Shown one piece after another: positions 1-7,499 of a stretch of DNA of 15,666 nt. The notes under the pieces are model-generated. The model did not search any database. It was not told where the DNA came from and saw only the letters and a list, made by a program, of their open reading frames with translations. This DNA is from an uncultured Campylobacter sp. (GTDB taxonomy: Bacteria; Campylobacterota; Campylobacteria; Campylobacterales; Campylobacteraceae). The stretch covers positions 1-15,666 of the forward strand of contig NZ_CALHXD010000009.1 in assembly GCF_938040115.1 (NCBI RefSeq), written 5' to 3'. The position numbers were made by a program, and so were the translations under genes. Positions within the stretch are counted from its first letter, which is position 1; each line of letters opens with the position of its first letter.

Positions 1-2990
1 GAGTGGCGAGACGCGGCGCCAGCGCCCGTGCTGATAACCATCGGAAAAACGCCCAGGGTAAACGCGAGCGAGGTCATGACGATCGGGCGGAAGCGAAGCC
101 TTGCCGCATTAACGGCCGCGTCAAATACGCTCTTGCCCGCTAGCCTTTCTTGCATCGCAAATTCGACGATAAGGATCGCGTTTTTAGCCGATAGACCGAT
201 GAGAAGCAGTAGTCCGATCTGGAAATAGATATCGTTTGTTAGTCCTCTAGCCCAAACGGCGACTAGCGAGCCGAAAACCGCAAACGGAACGGCCGTGATA
301 ACGGCTAGTGGGATTAGCCAGCGCTCATACTGCGCCGCTAGGATCAAAAATACGAAAATCATACCGAAGATAAACGCCGTAGAGCCCGTGCCTTGCGAGC
401 TAACCTCCTGATAGGCCGTGCCCGCCCAGCTGATGGAGTATTCTTCCATATTTAGCGTTTGTTCGACTACCTCTTGTATCGCTTTTATCGCGTCTCCCGA
501 CGTGTAGCCCGGTTTTGGGTCGCCTTGGATCTTAGCCGCAGGGAAAAGATTAAATCTATCTACGATATCCGGACCCAAAATTCTAGTTAGAGTTGCGACG
601 GAGTTTAGCGGTATCATCTCGCCGCCTTTTGAGCGGACGTAAATTTTACGTAAGTCTTCGGGATTGTTTCTAAATCGGTCCTCGCCTCTGGCATAGACGC
701 GGTAGGATTTGCCAAAAAGGCTAAAGTCGTTGATATAGTAAGAGCCGAAAGTCGAGCCTATCGCGCTAAAAATTTCGCTCTCGCTCACGCCGAACATCTG
801 GGCTTTTTGCCTATCGACGTCGATTTTAAACTGGCGGTAATTAGTCTCTAGCGTAGAGCGCACGCTGGTTAGATCCGGGCGAGCGTTTGCGGCGGCGACT
901 ACTTTTTTTACATCCTCTTCGATCTGGGAGTAGCTTTTGCCGCTTTTATTTTGTAGATACATCTCAAAGCCGCCGGTCATAGATAAACCCATGATAGGCG
1001 GGACGTTTACGACAAAGCTCATCGACTCCTTCGAGCCCCAAAGCATACCGTTAAAAGGCCCGGTTAGCGCGTCTGCTTGACTACCCGGCGTTTTTCTCTG
1101 GCTCCAATCTTTTAGCTTGATAAAGCTGATGGCAGAGTTTTCTCTAAGCGCGCCCGCAAGCATATCGTATCCGGCAAAACCCATCGTAAATTCGACGTTT
1201 GGATTGCTTAGAACCATGTTGCTGATAGTTTTTACCTCTTCTTTGGTTTTTAGCATATTGCTTGACGGCGGTAACGAAGTGATAACCATCAGCACGCCCT
1301 TATCTTCGGACGGTACGAGGCCGCTAGGGACTTTTTTAAACAGCTCGAAAGTCGCAAAGCCCATAACGCCTATCAAAATAAGGCTGATTATCACGTGACG
1401 AAGTACCTTTGCAACGCCTGCGGTAAAAATTTTCGTACTCCAGTCGAAAAAGTCGTTAAATTTCTGCACGAACCAAAACGGTTTGCTCTCTTGTTTTTTT
1501 AGCATAACGCCGCAAAGCGCAGGAGTAAGCGTAAGCGCGACGAAGCCCGAGATACAAACCGAAGTAACCAGAGTGAGCGCGAACTGGCGCTGGATCACGC
1601 CGACAAAACCCTCCATAAAAGAAACGGGGATAAAAACGGCCGATAAAACAAGCACGATCGAGATGACCGGGGTTTGTACCTCCTCCATCGCTTTATAGGT
1701 CGCTTCTTTGACGGTGATGTCTTTTTCCTCGTGTAAAATTCTCTCCACGTTTTCGATAACGATGATAGCGTCGTCCACGACGATACCGATAGCAAGGATG
1801 AGCGCGAAAAGGGTGATTAAATTTATACTAAATCCCATCGCGTACAGTCCGCCAAAGGTGCCGATGATGGACACGGGAACGGCTAGCATCGGGATGATAG
1901 TCGCGCGGAAGCTCTTTAAAAACATATACATAACGATGATAACTAAGATCATCGCCTCGATAAAGGTTTTTACGACCTCATGGATAGAGACTTCGATAAA
2001 TTCGGTCGGGTTATATGCGACCGTGTGTTTAAAGCCCGCAGGGAAATTTTTACTTAGCTCGTCTAGCTTTGCGTTTACCGCTTGTGCCGTGGCTAGGGCG
2101 TTAGCGTCGTTTTGCATAAAGATTAGAAGCGGGATGGCGTCTTGGCCGTTTAGCATCGCGTCTGATGCGTAGCTAGCCGCTCCTAGCTCCACGGTCGCTA
2201 CGTCTTTTAGTTTTAGCACGGCTCCGTCGGCGCTTTTGATGATTATATCGCCAAACTGCGCGGCATTTTTGAGTCGTCCGCCCGTGCGAACGGAGTAAAC
2301 GTAAGGATTATCCCCATCCGATGGCTGTTCGCCTATTTTACCCGCGGCGTATTGACTATTTTGGATTTTTACTTGGGCGATTACGTCGCTAGGAGTTAGC
2401 TTGTAGTAGGCGAGCAAATCGGGCTTTAGCCAAATTCGCATCGAGTACTCTTTGCTACCGATTAGCACGGTATCGCCCACGCCGTTAACCCTTTTGATCT
2501 CGTCTGCGATGTTTAAATTTACGTAGTTATATAGCTCGACTAAGTCCATGTTTGAACTCGTAAAGCCGACTACCTCTAGGATCGAGCCGCTACGTTCGCG
2601 CACGGTTACGCCCATGTTTTGCACCTCTTGAGGCAGTCTTGAGAGCGCGGCTTGGACGCGGTTGTTTACGTCGATCGTGGCTTGTTTGGCTGAGGTGCCG
2701 ATTTTAAAATAAACGTTGATATTTAGCGAGCCGCTCGAGCTTGAGGTGCTTTGCATGTAGAGCATATTTTCTACGCCGTTTATCTGATCTTCTATAGCGC
2801 TAGCTACGGAGTCTGCGATAGTTTGGGCGTCAGCGCCCGTGTAGGTGGCGCTAACGGAGATTTGAGGCGGGGTTAGTTTCGGATACTCCTCGATAGGAAG
2901 CCCCTTTATCGCCATCGCGCCCGCGATAACTATGATGATAGATACGACGGTGGCAAATATCGGGCGGTCAATGAAAAACTTAGAAAACAT
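1..2990 (-). CDS. cmeB: RND multidrug efflux pump, inner-membrane permease CmeB (partial, C-terminus off the left edge)
   Basis: This is the proton-driven inner-membrane pump of a tripartite efflux system that exports drugs, bile salts and similar compounds. The frame is open from the ATG at 2990 to base 1, about 996 codons; AcrB/CmeB proteins have about 1040 residues, so only about 45 are missing. The N-terminus MFSKFFIDRPIFATVVSI is the usual RND first helix. The proton-relay aspartates lie in GIVVDDAIIVIENVERI (Asp406, Asp407), and the relay lysine lies in GLSAKNAILIVEFA (Lys936). The last visible stretch, TSLAFTLGVFPMVISTGAGA, is the conserved motif before the final helices. Its ATG shares one base with the cmeA stop (TGATG), so translation is coupled; an AAAAGG lies just upstream, inside cmeA. 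Family and role are secure. The symbol rests on the strong CmeA and CmeR similarity next door. cmeC would be expected beyond the left edge. Confidence 0.95.
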   Translation of the reverse strand, partial: MFSKFFIDRPIFATVVSIIIVIAGAMAIKGLPIEEYPKLTPPQISVSATYTGADAQTIADSVASAIEDQINGVENMLYMQSTSSSSGSLNINVYFKIGTSAKQATIDVNNRVQAALSRLPQEVQNMGVTVRERSGSILEVVGFTSSNMDLVELYNYVNLNIADEIKRVNGVGDTVLIGSKEYSMRIWLKPDLLAYYKLTPSDVIAQVKIQNSQYAAGKIGEQPSDGDNPYVYSVRTGGRLKNAAQFGDIIIKSADGAVLKLKDVATVELGAASYASDAMLNGQDAIPLLIFMQNDANALATAQAVNAKLDELSKNFPAGFKHTVAYNPTEFIEVSIHEVVKTFIEAMILVIIVMYMFLKSFRATIIPMLAVPVSIIGTFGGLYAMGFSINLITLFALILAIGIVVDDAIIVIENVERILHEEKDITVKEATYKAMEEVQTPVISIVLVLSAVFIPVSFMEGFVGVIQRQFALTLVTSVCISGFVALTLTPALCGVMLKKQESKPFWFVQKFNDFFDWSTKIFTAGVAKVLRHVIISLILIGVMGFATFELFKKVPSGLVPSEDKGVLMVITSLPPSSNMLKTKEEVKTISNMVLSNPNVEFTMGFAGYDMLAGALRENSAISFIKLKDWSQRKTPGSQADALTGPFNGMLWGSKESMSFVVNVPPIMGLSMTGGFEMYLQNKSGKSYSQIEEDVKKVVAAANARPDLTSVRSTLETNYRQFKIDVDRQKAQMFGVSESEIFSAIGSTFGSYYINDFSLFGKSYRVYARGEDRFRNNPEDLRKIYVRSKGGEMIPLNSVATLTRILGPDIVDRFNLFPAAKIQGDPKPGYTSGDAIKAIQEVVEQTLNMEEYSISWAGTAYQEVSSQGTGSTAFIFGMIFVFLILAAQYERWLIPLAVITAVPFAVFGSLVAVWARGLTNDIYFQIGLLLLIGLSAKNAILIVEFAMQERLAGKSVFDAAVNAARLRFRPIVMTSLAFTLGVFPMVISTGAGAASRH

Positions 2991-4174
2991 CACTTGACCT
3001 TTTCTTGCTCGGCCTTAGGCTCTAAATTTACGCCCTTGCCAAAGCTTTCGGTTAGATCCTTATCTATCTCTACGGGTGCGCCTACGCGGATTTTTAGGAA
3101 GTTATTTAAGATGATTTTATCATTTTCGTTTAGCCCCTGGCTAACGACTGCGGCGTCTTTCGTCTGGTAGGTTACCTTTACGTCTTTTGAGGCTACTTTG
3201 CCGTCCTCTACGACTAGTACGTAGGTCTTGACGTCGGTTTGCTGGAGCGCTAGTTGAGGGATTTTAAAGCCGTCTTTTTGATAAAATCCTCCCATCGTCA
3301 CGTGGCCGAACATTCCCGGTAGCAGCTTGCCCTCGTCGTTGTTAAATTCAGCCTTGGCTAAAACGCTGCCCATGTTCGTATTTACGACGTTATCGATAAA
3401 ATTTACCTTACCGTCAAATTCGCTAGGGCCTACTTTTAGCACGGCGTCCGAGTTTGTCTGTACCCAGAGGCTGCTTTCTTGCATTTTGACACGGTTTAAG
3501 TTATCTACGTCGGAGATATGGAAGTGCGCCTCGATCGGATTGATTTTGGTTAGGCGCACTAGCTGGGTCGTGTTTGCTACGACTAGCGATCCCACGTCTA
3601 CGAGATTATCGCCCAAGACGCCGTCAAAAGGCGCGGCGATGCTCGTGTAACCTAGATCTATTTTCGCGCTTTTGGCGCTGGCTTTGGCACTTAGTAAATT
3701 TGCGTTTGCGATTTCGAGCGCCGAAACGGCCGCGTCGTACTCTTTTTGCGAAACGGCATTTTTCTTATATAAATTTGAGATTCTGTTAAATTCGGTTTGA
3801 GCGTTTTTTAAATTTGCGTTTGCTACGCCGATAGCGGCTTCAAGCGCGTCGTAGCTTGCTTGGTATTTTTCCGGATCTATCAAAAACAGCTTATCACCGG
3901 CTTTTACGTTGTCGCCGGGCTTGAAAAATTGCTTGATTATTGTGCCGCTTACTTTAGGATAGACGATGACGTCTTGCTGGCTCGTTAGAGTCGCGGCGTA
4001 GTCAAAGCTGATCGGTACGTCTGATTTTTTAGCTACGAATACGTCGACCTTTGAGGGCGGCATTTGTCGTTGTTGCCCGGCTGTCGCGGCGTCTTTTTTG
4101 TCATTACCGTCAAAACATGCCGTAAAAAGTAGCGATGCTAATAATAAAACCGAGATATTTTTAAAATTTCTCAT
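2990..4174 (-). CDS. cmeA: Periplasmic adaptor (membrane fusion) lipoprotein CmeA
   Basis: The adaptor bridges the CmeB pump and an outer-membrane channel in the periplasm. The protein has 394 residues. Its N-terminal signal ends LLFTAC (Cys20), a lipobox with Phe instead of Leu at -3. The first biotinyl-lipoyl half (about residues 70-105, VYPKVSGTIIKQFFKPGD) comes next, then a coiled-coil hairpin (about 105-175), the second lipoyl half (IAAPFDGVLGDNLVDVGSLV), and beta-barrel and membrane-proximal domains. Landmarks match C. jejuni CmeA as I remember it: AVSQKEYD, APFDG, TQLVRLTKINPI, GFKIPQLALQ, NDKIILNNFLKI. The start is supported by AAAGGT seven bases before the ATG. It is the first gene after the cmeR-cmeA control region and overlaps cmeB by one base. 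Repression by CmeR is inferred from the operator upstream. Confidence 0.95.
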   Translation of the reverse strand: MRNFKNISVLLLASLLFTACFDGNDKKDAATAGQQRQMPPSKVDVFVAKKSDVPISFDYAATLTSQQDVIVYPKVSGTIIKQFFKPGDNVKAGDKLFLIDPEKYQASYDALEAAIGVANANLKNAQTEFNRISNLYKKNAVSQKEYDAAVSALEIANANLLSAKASAKSAKIDLGYTSIAAPFDGVLGDNLVDVGSLVVANTTQLVRLTKINPIEAHFHISDVDNLNRVKMQESSLWVQTNSDAVLKVGPSEFDGKVNFIDNVVNTNMGSVLAKAEFNNDEGKLLPGMFGHVTMGGFYQKDGFKIPQLALQQTDVKTYVLVVEDGKVASKDVKVTYQTKDAAVVSQGLNENDKIILNNFLKIRVGAPVEIDKDLTESFGKGVNLEPKAEQEKVK

Positions 4175-4216
4175 AAATTTACCTTTTGTTTCGGAGATTA
4201 TTTTAAATTTAGCGTT

Positions 4217-4232
4217 TGTAATGTATGTTACA
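4217..4232. promoter_or_regulatory. CmeR operator (16-bp inverted repeat) upstream of cmeA
   Basis: TGTAATGTATGTTACA is an imperfect palindrome. The perfect arms are longer: TTTGTAA (4215-4221) and TTACAAA (4228-4234) around a six-base core. The CmeR site of C. jejuni, as I remember it, is TGTAATAAATATTACA, with the same five-base outer arms and the same 16-base length. It lies about 15 bases downstream of the proposed -10 box, so a bound dimer would block promoter clearance by RNA polymerase. Confidence 0.85.
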
Positions 4233-4245
4233 AAACAAGTAGATA

Positions 4246-4274
4246 ATTTTACTATTATTTTCTCGATAAGTCAA
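4246..4274 (-). promoter_or_regulatory. Likely sigma70-type promoter of cmeAB
   Basis: Read on the minus strand, TTGACT (4274-4269) is followed after exactly 17 bases by TAAAAT (4251-4246). A -35 box this good is unusual for Campylobacter, where it is usually replaced by periodic T-rich sequence. The start point would fall near 4239, just before the CmeR operator. The cmeA ATG is about 65 bases further on, leaving an untranslated leader that contains the operator. Confidence 0.6.
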
Positions 4275-4290
4275 ATTTAAGTCGTTAAAT

Positions 4291-4923
4291 TTAGCGTTTT
4301 TTGATGCCGTGTAAAAATATATTTATGCTCGTTTTTACGTGCTCTTCGCGCTCTTTTTCGTTTAGCGCTATGTCCTCGTTTAGCAAAATCGCATTATAAT
4401 GATAAGGCTCCCTGACGACCGCGGCAAACGCCTTAGCCGCTACGTAAGGCGAGATGTCGGGATTTAGCTGTTTTTTTATATCTTCGCGCTCGAAAAAATC
4501 TATCAAAACTTTATCGAATTTACTTAAAATTTGCTCCAAAAACGCCTTGCCGAGCATGCCGTCGTTTTTTGCGCCCTCGCTCATCATAACTCTTGAAATT
4601 AGCGTCGTTTCTTTGTCGCAGATTATGTCGAAAAATATTGCGGCGAATTTGATTAAAAAATCCTCCAATTTATGCGATAAACTGAGATCGATTTTCTCGT
4701 CTATCTGCGTTCTAAAGTCGTCAAATCCGCGTTCTACGATGGCGCGAAAAAGACCTTCCTTGTTTTCAAAAAATTTATAAACGCTAGCCAGCGACCCGCC
4801 GCTTTTTTTGATTATATCCGTTAGACTCGTGTTTTCATAGCCTTTTTCGAGGAAAATTTCAAGTCCGGCTTGGATGAATTTCTCTTTTCTCTCGGCGCTT
4901 CGTTTCGTCGGTTTCGTATTCAT
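4291..4923 (-). CDS. cmeR: TetR-family repressor CmeR of the cmeAB efflux operon
   Basis: A TetR-type one-component regulator that represses the efflux genes until a ligand such as a bile salt binds. The ATG at 4923 gives 210 residues, the same length as C. jejuni CmeR as I remember it. An upstream in-frame TTG at 4938 is rejected because GAGG lies nine bases before the ATG and overlaps that TTG. The DNA-binding domain spans about residues 10-60: FIQAGLEIFLEKGYENTSL, then SGGSLASVYKFFENKEGLF. The C-terminal block EPYHYNAILLN and EREEHVKTSINIFLHGIKK matches the C. jejuni protein closely. C. jejuni CmeR is known for lacking a regular recognition helix alpha-3, and the similar Gly-Gly-Ser-rich turn here suggests the same. 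The gene lies directly upstream of cmeA on the same strand, with the operator between them. Confidence 0.93.
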   Translation of the reverse strand: MNTKPTKRSAERKEKFIQAGLEIFLEKGYENTSLTDIIKKSGGSLASVYKFFENKEGLFRAIVERGFDDFRTQIDEKIDLSLSHKLEDFLIKFAAIFFDIICDKETTLISRVMMSEGAKNDGMLGKAFLEQILSKFDKVLIDFFEREDIKKQLNPDISPYVAAKAFAAVVREPYHYNAILLNEDIALNEKEREEHVKTSINIFLHGIKKR

Positions 4924-4962
4924 TTTTCTAGCCCTCAAATTTCAAAAAAATCTTAAAATATG

Positions 4963-4968
4963 ATTATA
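4963..4968 (-). promoter_or_regulatory. Likely -10 box of the cmeR promoter
   Basis: A perfect TATAAT, read on the minus strand in the 63-base gap between ccoG and cmeR. It is preceded by a T-rich tract (minus strand, about 4984-4972), as in many Campylobacter sigma70 promoters that lack a -35 box. It allows cmeR to be transcribed apart from ccoG. An A7/T7 symmetry over the ccoG stop codon could form a weak hairpin, but I do not call it a terminator. Confidence 0.5.
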
Positions 4969-4986
4969 CTATAAAAAAATAATTTT

Positions 4987-6339
4987 TTACTCACTTGGAT
5001 GGGCAAAAATCGTCCGTCTCTTAACATTTATCTTTTCTTTGTTATCCGCTGCGTAGGCGGAGATTTCTATCTTCGTCGTTTGCTCGCCAGTCTTGGCAAA
5101 TGCCGATTTAGGCGCGCTTAGTACGACTACGATCTTCTTTTTTTCGCCCGCTTTTAGAGGGATTTGATCCCTTGGGCGCTCGATTTTTATCGGCGCTTTA
5201 GCTTTGTCCGCGCTAATGTCAAAATAAAACTCATGCGCCTGCGCGTCGGTGTTTTCAAACAAAAACACGTAAGCGTTTTCGATTTCGCCGCTTTTATTTA
5301 TCTTATACAGCTCACTCGTGCGGTTGATATTTAGCAGCATGCTCTCTTTTTTGGCGCTCATTAGCGTTAGCGCGGTTGCGGCGATAGCGATGATGGCGCA
5401 GTAACCGATGGTTTTAAAGCGCAAATACCGCACTTTTTGCTTGGTTTTTAGCGAATTTGAGCTTGTCCAGCTAATTAGACTAGGCAAATTTAGCCCCGAC
5501 ATCGTTTTTGTACAGGCATCCACGCACTCCAGGCAATTTATGCACTCTAGCTGCATGCCTTTTCTGATGTCGATGTGCGTCGGGCAAATTTTCACGCAGG
5601 CCTCGCAGCCCGTGCATTCGTTTTGCGGATCGGGCGGTTTTTTCCAGAGTTTGGTTTGCCCGTCGTAAATTTTACCGCCGCGCGTCTCGTCGTATATGAC
5701 CTGCACGCTGTCGCTATCGATCATCACGGACTGCACTCTGGCGTATGGGCAAACGTAAATGCAAAAGTTTTCGCCCAAAAACGCGACGTCAAATATCAAA
5801 AACGCCGCGATAACAAGCCAAGCTCCGAGTAAAATTTTATGTTCGGCGGGATTTGAAATTTGAGCGAAAAAGTCCTGCGGCGGGACAAAAAACCAGAGAA
5901 AATTCGCCGCTGCGATAAAGGCCAAAACGCTCCAGATCGCGACAGCTAGCGCGTTTTTGACGCCGCCCTCAGCCTGCGTTTGTTTATTTGAGACACTCTT
6001 GCGGATTTTTAAAATTTTAGTTTGTATAAGGTCGCGGTAAATCACGCGAAATATCGTCTGCGGACAGCTCCAGCCGCACCAGACGCGGCCGCCTAAATTC
6101 GTCATAAAAAATATAAAAATAAAAAAAATGATGAGCACGAAAGGCATCAAAAACAGCTCTTGGACGTTAAATTTGGCAAAAAACAGATGCAGCTCGCTGC
6201 GCTCAAAGCTTAATAGGAAAAATTGATTTCCGCCGATAGTTATAAAAGGCAAAACAAGCGCGGTACAGGTTATCAAGATGTAGGCTATATAGCGTTTGCT
6301 AGCAAATTTGAAATAATTTTTATACTCTTCTTTGGTCAT
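4987..6339 (-). CDS. ccoG: cbb3 oxidase assembly protein CcoG (RdxA/FixG family iron-sulfur membrane protein)
   Basis: CcoG is an inner-membrane iron-sulfur protein needed to assemble cbb3-type cytochrome oxidase; family members are thought to reduce Cu(II) for the copper centre. The ATG at 6339, with AGGA six bases upstream, gives 450 residues; an upstream TTG at 6357 is rejected for lack of a ribosome site. Membrane helices lie near 19-36, 61-80, 128-150, 168-188 and 311-327. Two intramembrane Cys pairs are present: CGWSCP (Cys88, Cys92) and CIYVCP (Cys193, Cys197). Two ferredoxin clusters follow: Cys242/245/248/252 (CTGCEACVKICP) and Cys266/269/272/276 (CINCLECVDACT, where Thr replaces the usual Pro). 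Residues 330-450 form the FixG-type Ig-like domain. No ccoNOQP genes are next to it; in C. jejuni the equivalent gene (Cj0369c) is also beside cmeR. Confidence 0.95.
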   Translation of the reverse strand: MTKEEYKNYFKFASKRYIAYILITCTALVLPFITIGGNQFFLLSFERSELHLFFAKFNVQELFLMPFVLIIFFIFIFFMTNLGGRVWCGWSCPQTIFRVIYRDLIQTKILKIRKSVSNKQTQAEGGVKNALAVAIWSVLAFIAAANFLWFFVPPQDFFAQISNPAEHKILLGAWLVIAAFLIFDVAFLGENFCIYVCPYARVQSVMIDSDSVQVIYDETRGGKIYDGQTKLWKKPPDPQNECTGCEACVKICPTHIDIRKGMQLECINCLECVDACTKTMSGLNLPSLISWTSSNSLKTKQKVRYLRFKTIGYCAIIAIAATALTLMSAKKESMLLNINRTSELYKINKSGEIENAYVFLFENTDAQAHEFYFDISADKAKAPIKIERPRDQIPLKAGEKKKIVVVLSAPKSAFAKTGEQTTKIEISAYAADNKEKINVKRRTIFAHPSE

Positions 6340-6366
6340 TATTTTTCCTAATTGCAAAATAGCGAG

Positions 6367-6372
6367 ATTATA
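6367..6372 (-). promoter_or_regulatory. Likely -10 box of the ccoG promoter
   Basis: A perfect TATAAT on the minus strand, 27 bases upstream of the ccoG ATG, within the 172-base divergent region between ccoG and rpsU. No good -35 box lies 16-18 bases further up, which is normal in Campylobacter. An FNR- or CRP-like palindrome was looked for and not found. Confidence 0.5.
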
Positions 6373-6450
6373 AGATTAATGCCTTAATCGCGTATTAAAA
6401 TCCTTAATTACATATTTTCTCTAATCCGCATTTTTGACGGCTGGCAAAGC

Positions 6451-6477
6451 TTAAATTTATCAAATTTAAACTATAAT
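6451..6477 (+). promoter_or_regulatory. rpsU promoter region: perfect palindrome followed by TATAAT
   Basis: TATAAT at 6472-6477 lies 34 bases before the rpsU start and is the likely -10 box. Just upstream, 6451-6469 is a perfect inverted repeat, TTAAATTT-atc-AAATTTAA. It sits where the -35 region should be, so it could be a regulator site. It could also be chance, because AAATTT is very common throughout this DNA. Confidence 0.5.
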
Positions 6478-6511
6478 CGCCGTCTATTTTAATTGAAAGG
6501 TGGTGAGGACG

Positions 6512-6724
6512 TTGCCTGGTATTAAGGTACATCCTAACGAGTCTTTTGACGAAGCTTACAGAAAGTTCAAAAAGCAAACCGACAGGAACCTTGTCGTGAC
6601 TGAAGTTCGCGCAAGACGCTTTTTCGAGCCTATGACCGAGATCCGCAAAAAACAAAAAATCGCGGCTCGCAAGAAAATGCTTAAACGTCTATATATGCTT
6701 AGACGCTACGAGTCAAAGCTCTAA
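6512..6724 (+). CDS. rpsU: 30S ribosomal protein S21
   Basis: S21 is a small basic protein of the 30S platform that assists initiation. The first codon is read as TTG (6512), giving 70 residues beginning MPGIKVHPNESFDEAYRKF, the usual Campylobacter length and N-terminus. Starting at the GTG at 6500 or 6503 would add three or four residues (VRTL) not seen in the family. The purine-rich AAAGGTGGTGAGG at 6497-6508 holds the ribosome site, and the two GTG triplets within it are part of that signal. The rest (VVTEVRARRFFEPMTEIRKK and the basic C-terminus MLRRYESKL) is typical. It is a single-gene unit with its own promoter and terminator. A TTG start may keep synthesis low. Confidence 0.95.
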   Translation: MPGIKVHPNESFDEAYRKFKKQTDRNLVVTEVRARRFFEPMTEIRKKQKIAARKKMLKRLYMLRRYESKL

Positions 6725-6726
6725 CC

Positions 6727-6758
6727 AAAAGGGTCGCTTCGGCGGCCTTTTCTTTTTT
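6727..6758 (+). terminator. Rho-independent terminator after rpsU
   Basis: A stem of AAAAGG / CCTTTT and TCGC / GCGG with one bulged G closes on a TTCG tetraloop (C-UUCG-G, a very stable loop). It is followed by a T-rich tail at 6748-6758. It begins three bases after the rpsU stop. Confidence 0.85.
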
Positions 6759-6833
6759 CAAACACCCGTTTAACTCGCATCAAAGCCAAAATTTGCCATA
6801 ATCTACGCCAAATTTAACGATCAAAGGAAAAAT

Positions 6834-7499
6834 ATGTCCAAAGTGCCCGTGAGCGAGGCCGCGGAAATCTTAGGCGTAACCAAGGAAGCCGTCTACAACC
6901 GCATTCGTCGCGGAACGCTAAAGACCTTTGAAAAAGACGGCGTAAAATACGTGGTTTTAGAAGGCTACGAGCCCCAAACCGCACCCAAATCAGCGCCCAA
7001 AACTTCGAAATCCGCTAAAAGCTCGGAGTCAAAAAAAGTGGCGAAAGCCGGCGAATTTGACGTGAATCAATTTCTACTCTCGCAAATTAGCGAACTAAAA
7101 GAACAAAATCAAAATTTGCAAGCCGATAAAGAGAGGCTTTTTCGCGAAAAAGAGCAAATTTTGCTAAACAATAAAACCGAAATAGCTCAAATTTACCGCG
7201 AAAGAGACGAGAAACTAAGAGGATTTTTAAGTATGCTCGAGCGTCCGCTGCTAGCTCGCCAAAACGGCGAATACGTAGCCCCCATCGACGTAGAATTTGT
7301 CGAGAGTAAACCTGAGAATGAGGGCAAATGGACGAGCTTGGCCGAGTTTTTAAAATCGCAAAATTTAAGCGGCAAGAGTCTTAAAAAAACGCAAAATAAA
7401 ATCATAAAAAACATCGGAAAATCAAAATTTATCAAATTTAAAAAAGGCGTGATAATGGTAAAAAGCAAGAAAATTTCAAAGGAGCTAGATAAAAAATGA
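6834..7499 (+). CDS. Helix-turn-helix DNA-binding protein with coiled coil, function unknown
   Basis: A protein of 221 residues with no specific name that I recognise. Residues 4-30 (VSEAAEILGVTKEAVYNRI, then RRGTLKTF) form a MerR/excisionase-type helix-turn-helix, followed by a short beta wing (GVKYVVLEG). A Ser/Lys/Pro-rich linker covers about 47-72, a charged coiled coil about 75-138, and a strongly basic tail 176-221. There is no ligand-binding or catalytic domain, which suggests an oligomeric DNA-binding or chromosome-organising protein rather than a classical MerR sensor; that is inference. AAAGGA precedes the ATG, and CATAAT at 6797-6802 is a possible -10 box. Its stop overlaps the next ATG (ATGA, 7496-7499), so it is coupled to the lipoprotein gene. 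I do not remember a counterpart at this spot in C. jejuni. Confidence 0.85.
   Translation: MSKVPVSEAAEILGVTKEAVYNRIRRGTLKTFEKDGVKYVVLEGYEPQTAPKSAPKTSKSAKSSESKKVAKAGEFDVNQFLLSQISELKEQNQNLQADKERLFREKEQILLNNKTEIAQIYRERDEKLRGFLSMLERPLLARQNGEYVAPIDVEFVESKPENEGKWTSLAEFLKSQNLSGKSLKKTQNKIIKNIGKSKFIKFKKGVIMVKSKKISKELDKK

Noticed and set aside
1708..2172. 154-codon open frame on the plus strand
   Set aside because: It is the antisense of the cmeB transporter, which is intact with all key motifs; composition matches a shadow frame.
4924..4938. Upstream TTG start for cmeR
   Set aside because: It would overlap its own GAGG ribosome site, and the ATG at 4923 gives the usual 210-residue length.
4973..4989. 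A7/T7 symmetry as a terminator of ccoG
   Set aside because: The stem would be only A-T pairs and very weak; it overlaps the T-rich part of the cmeR promoter.
6340..6357. Upstream TTG start for ccoG
   Set aside because: No ribosome site precedes it, while AGGA is well placed for the ATG at 6339.
6500..6511. GTG starts for rpsU giving an N-terminal VRTL extension
   Set aside because: These codons lie inside the Shine-Dalgarno stretch, and S21 proteins begin MPGIKV or similar.
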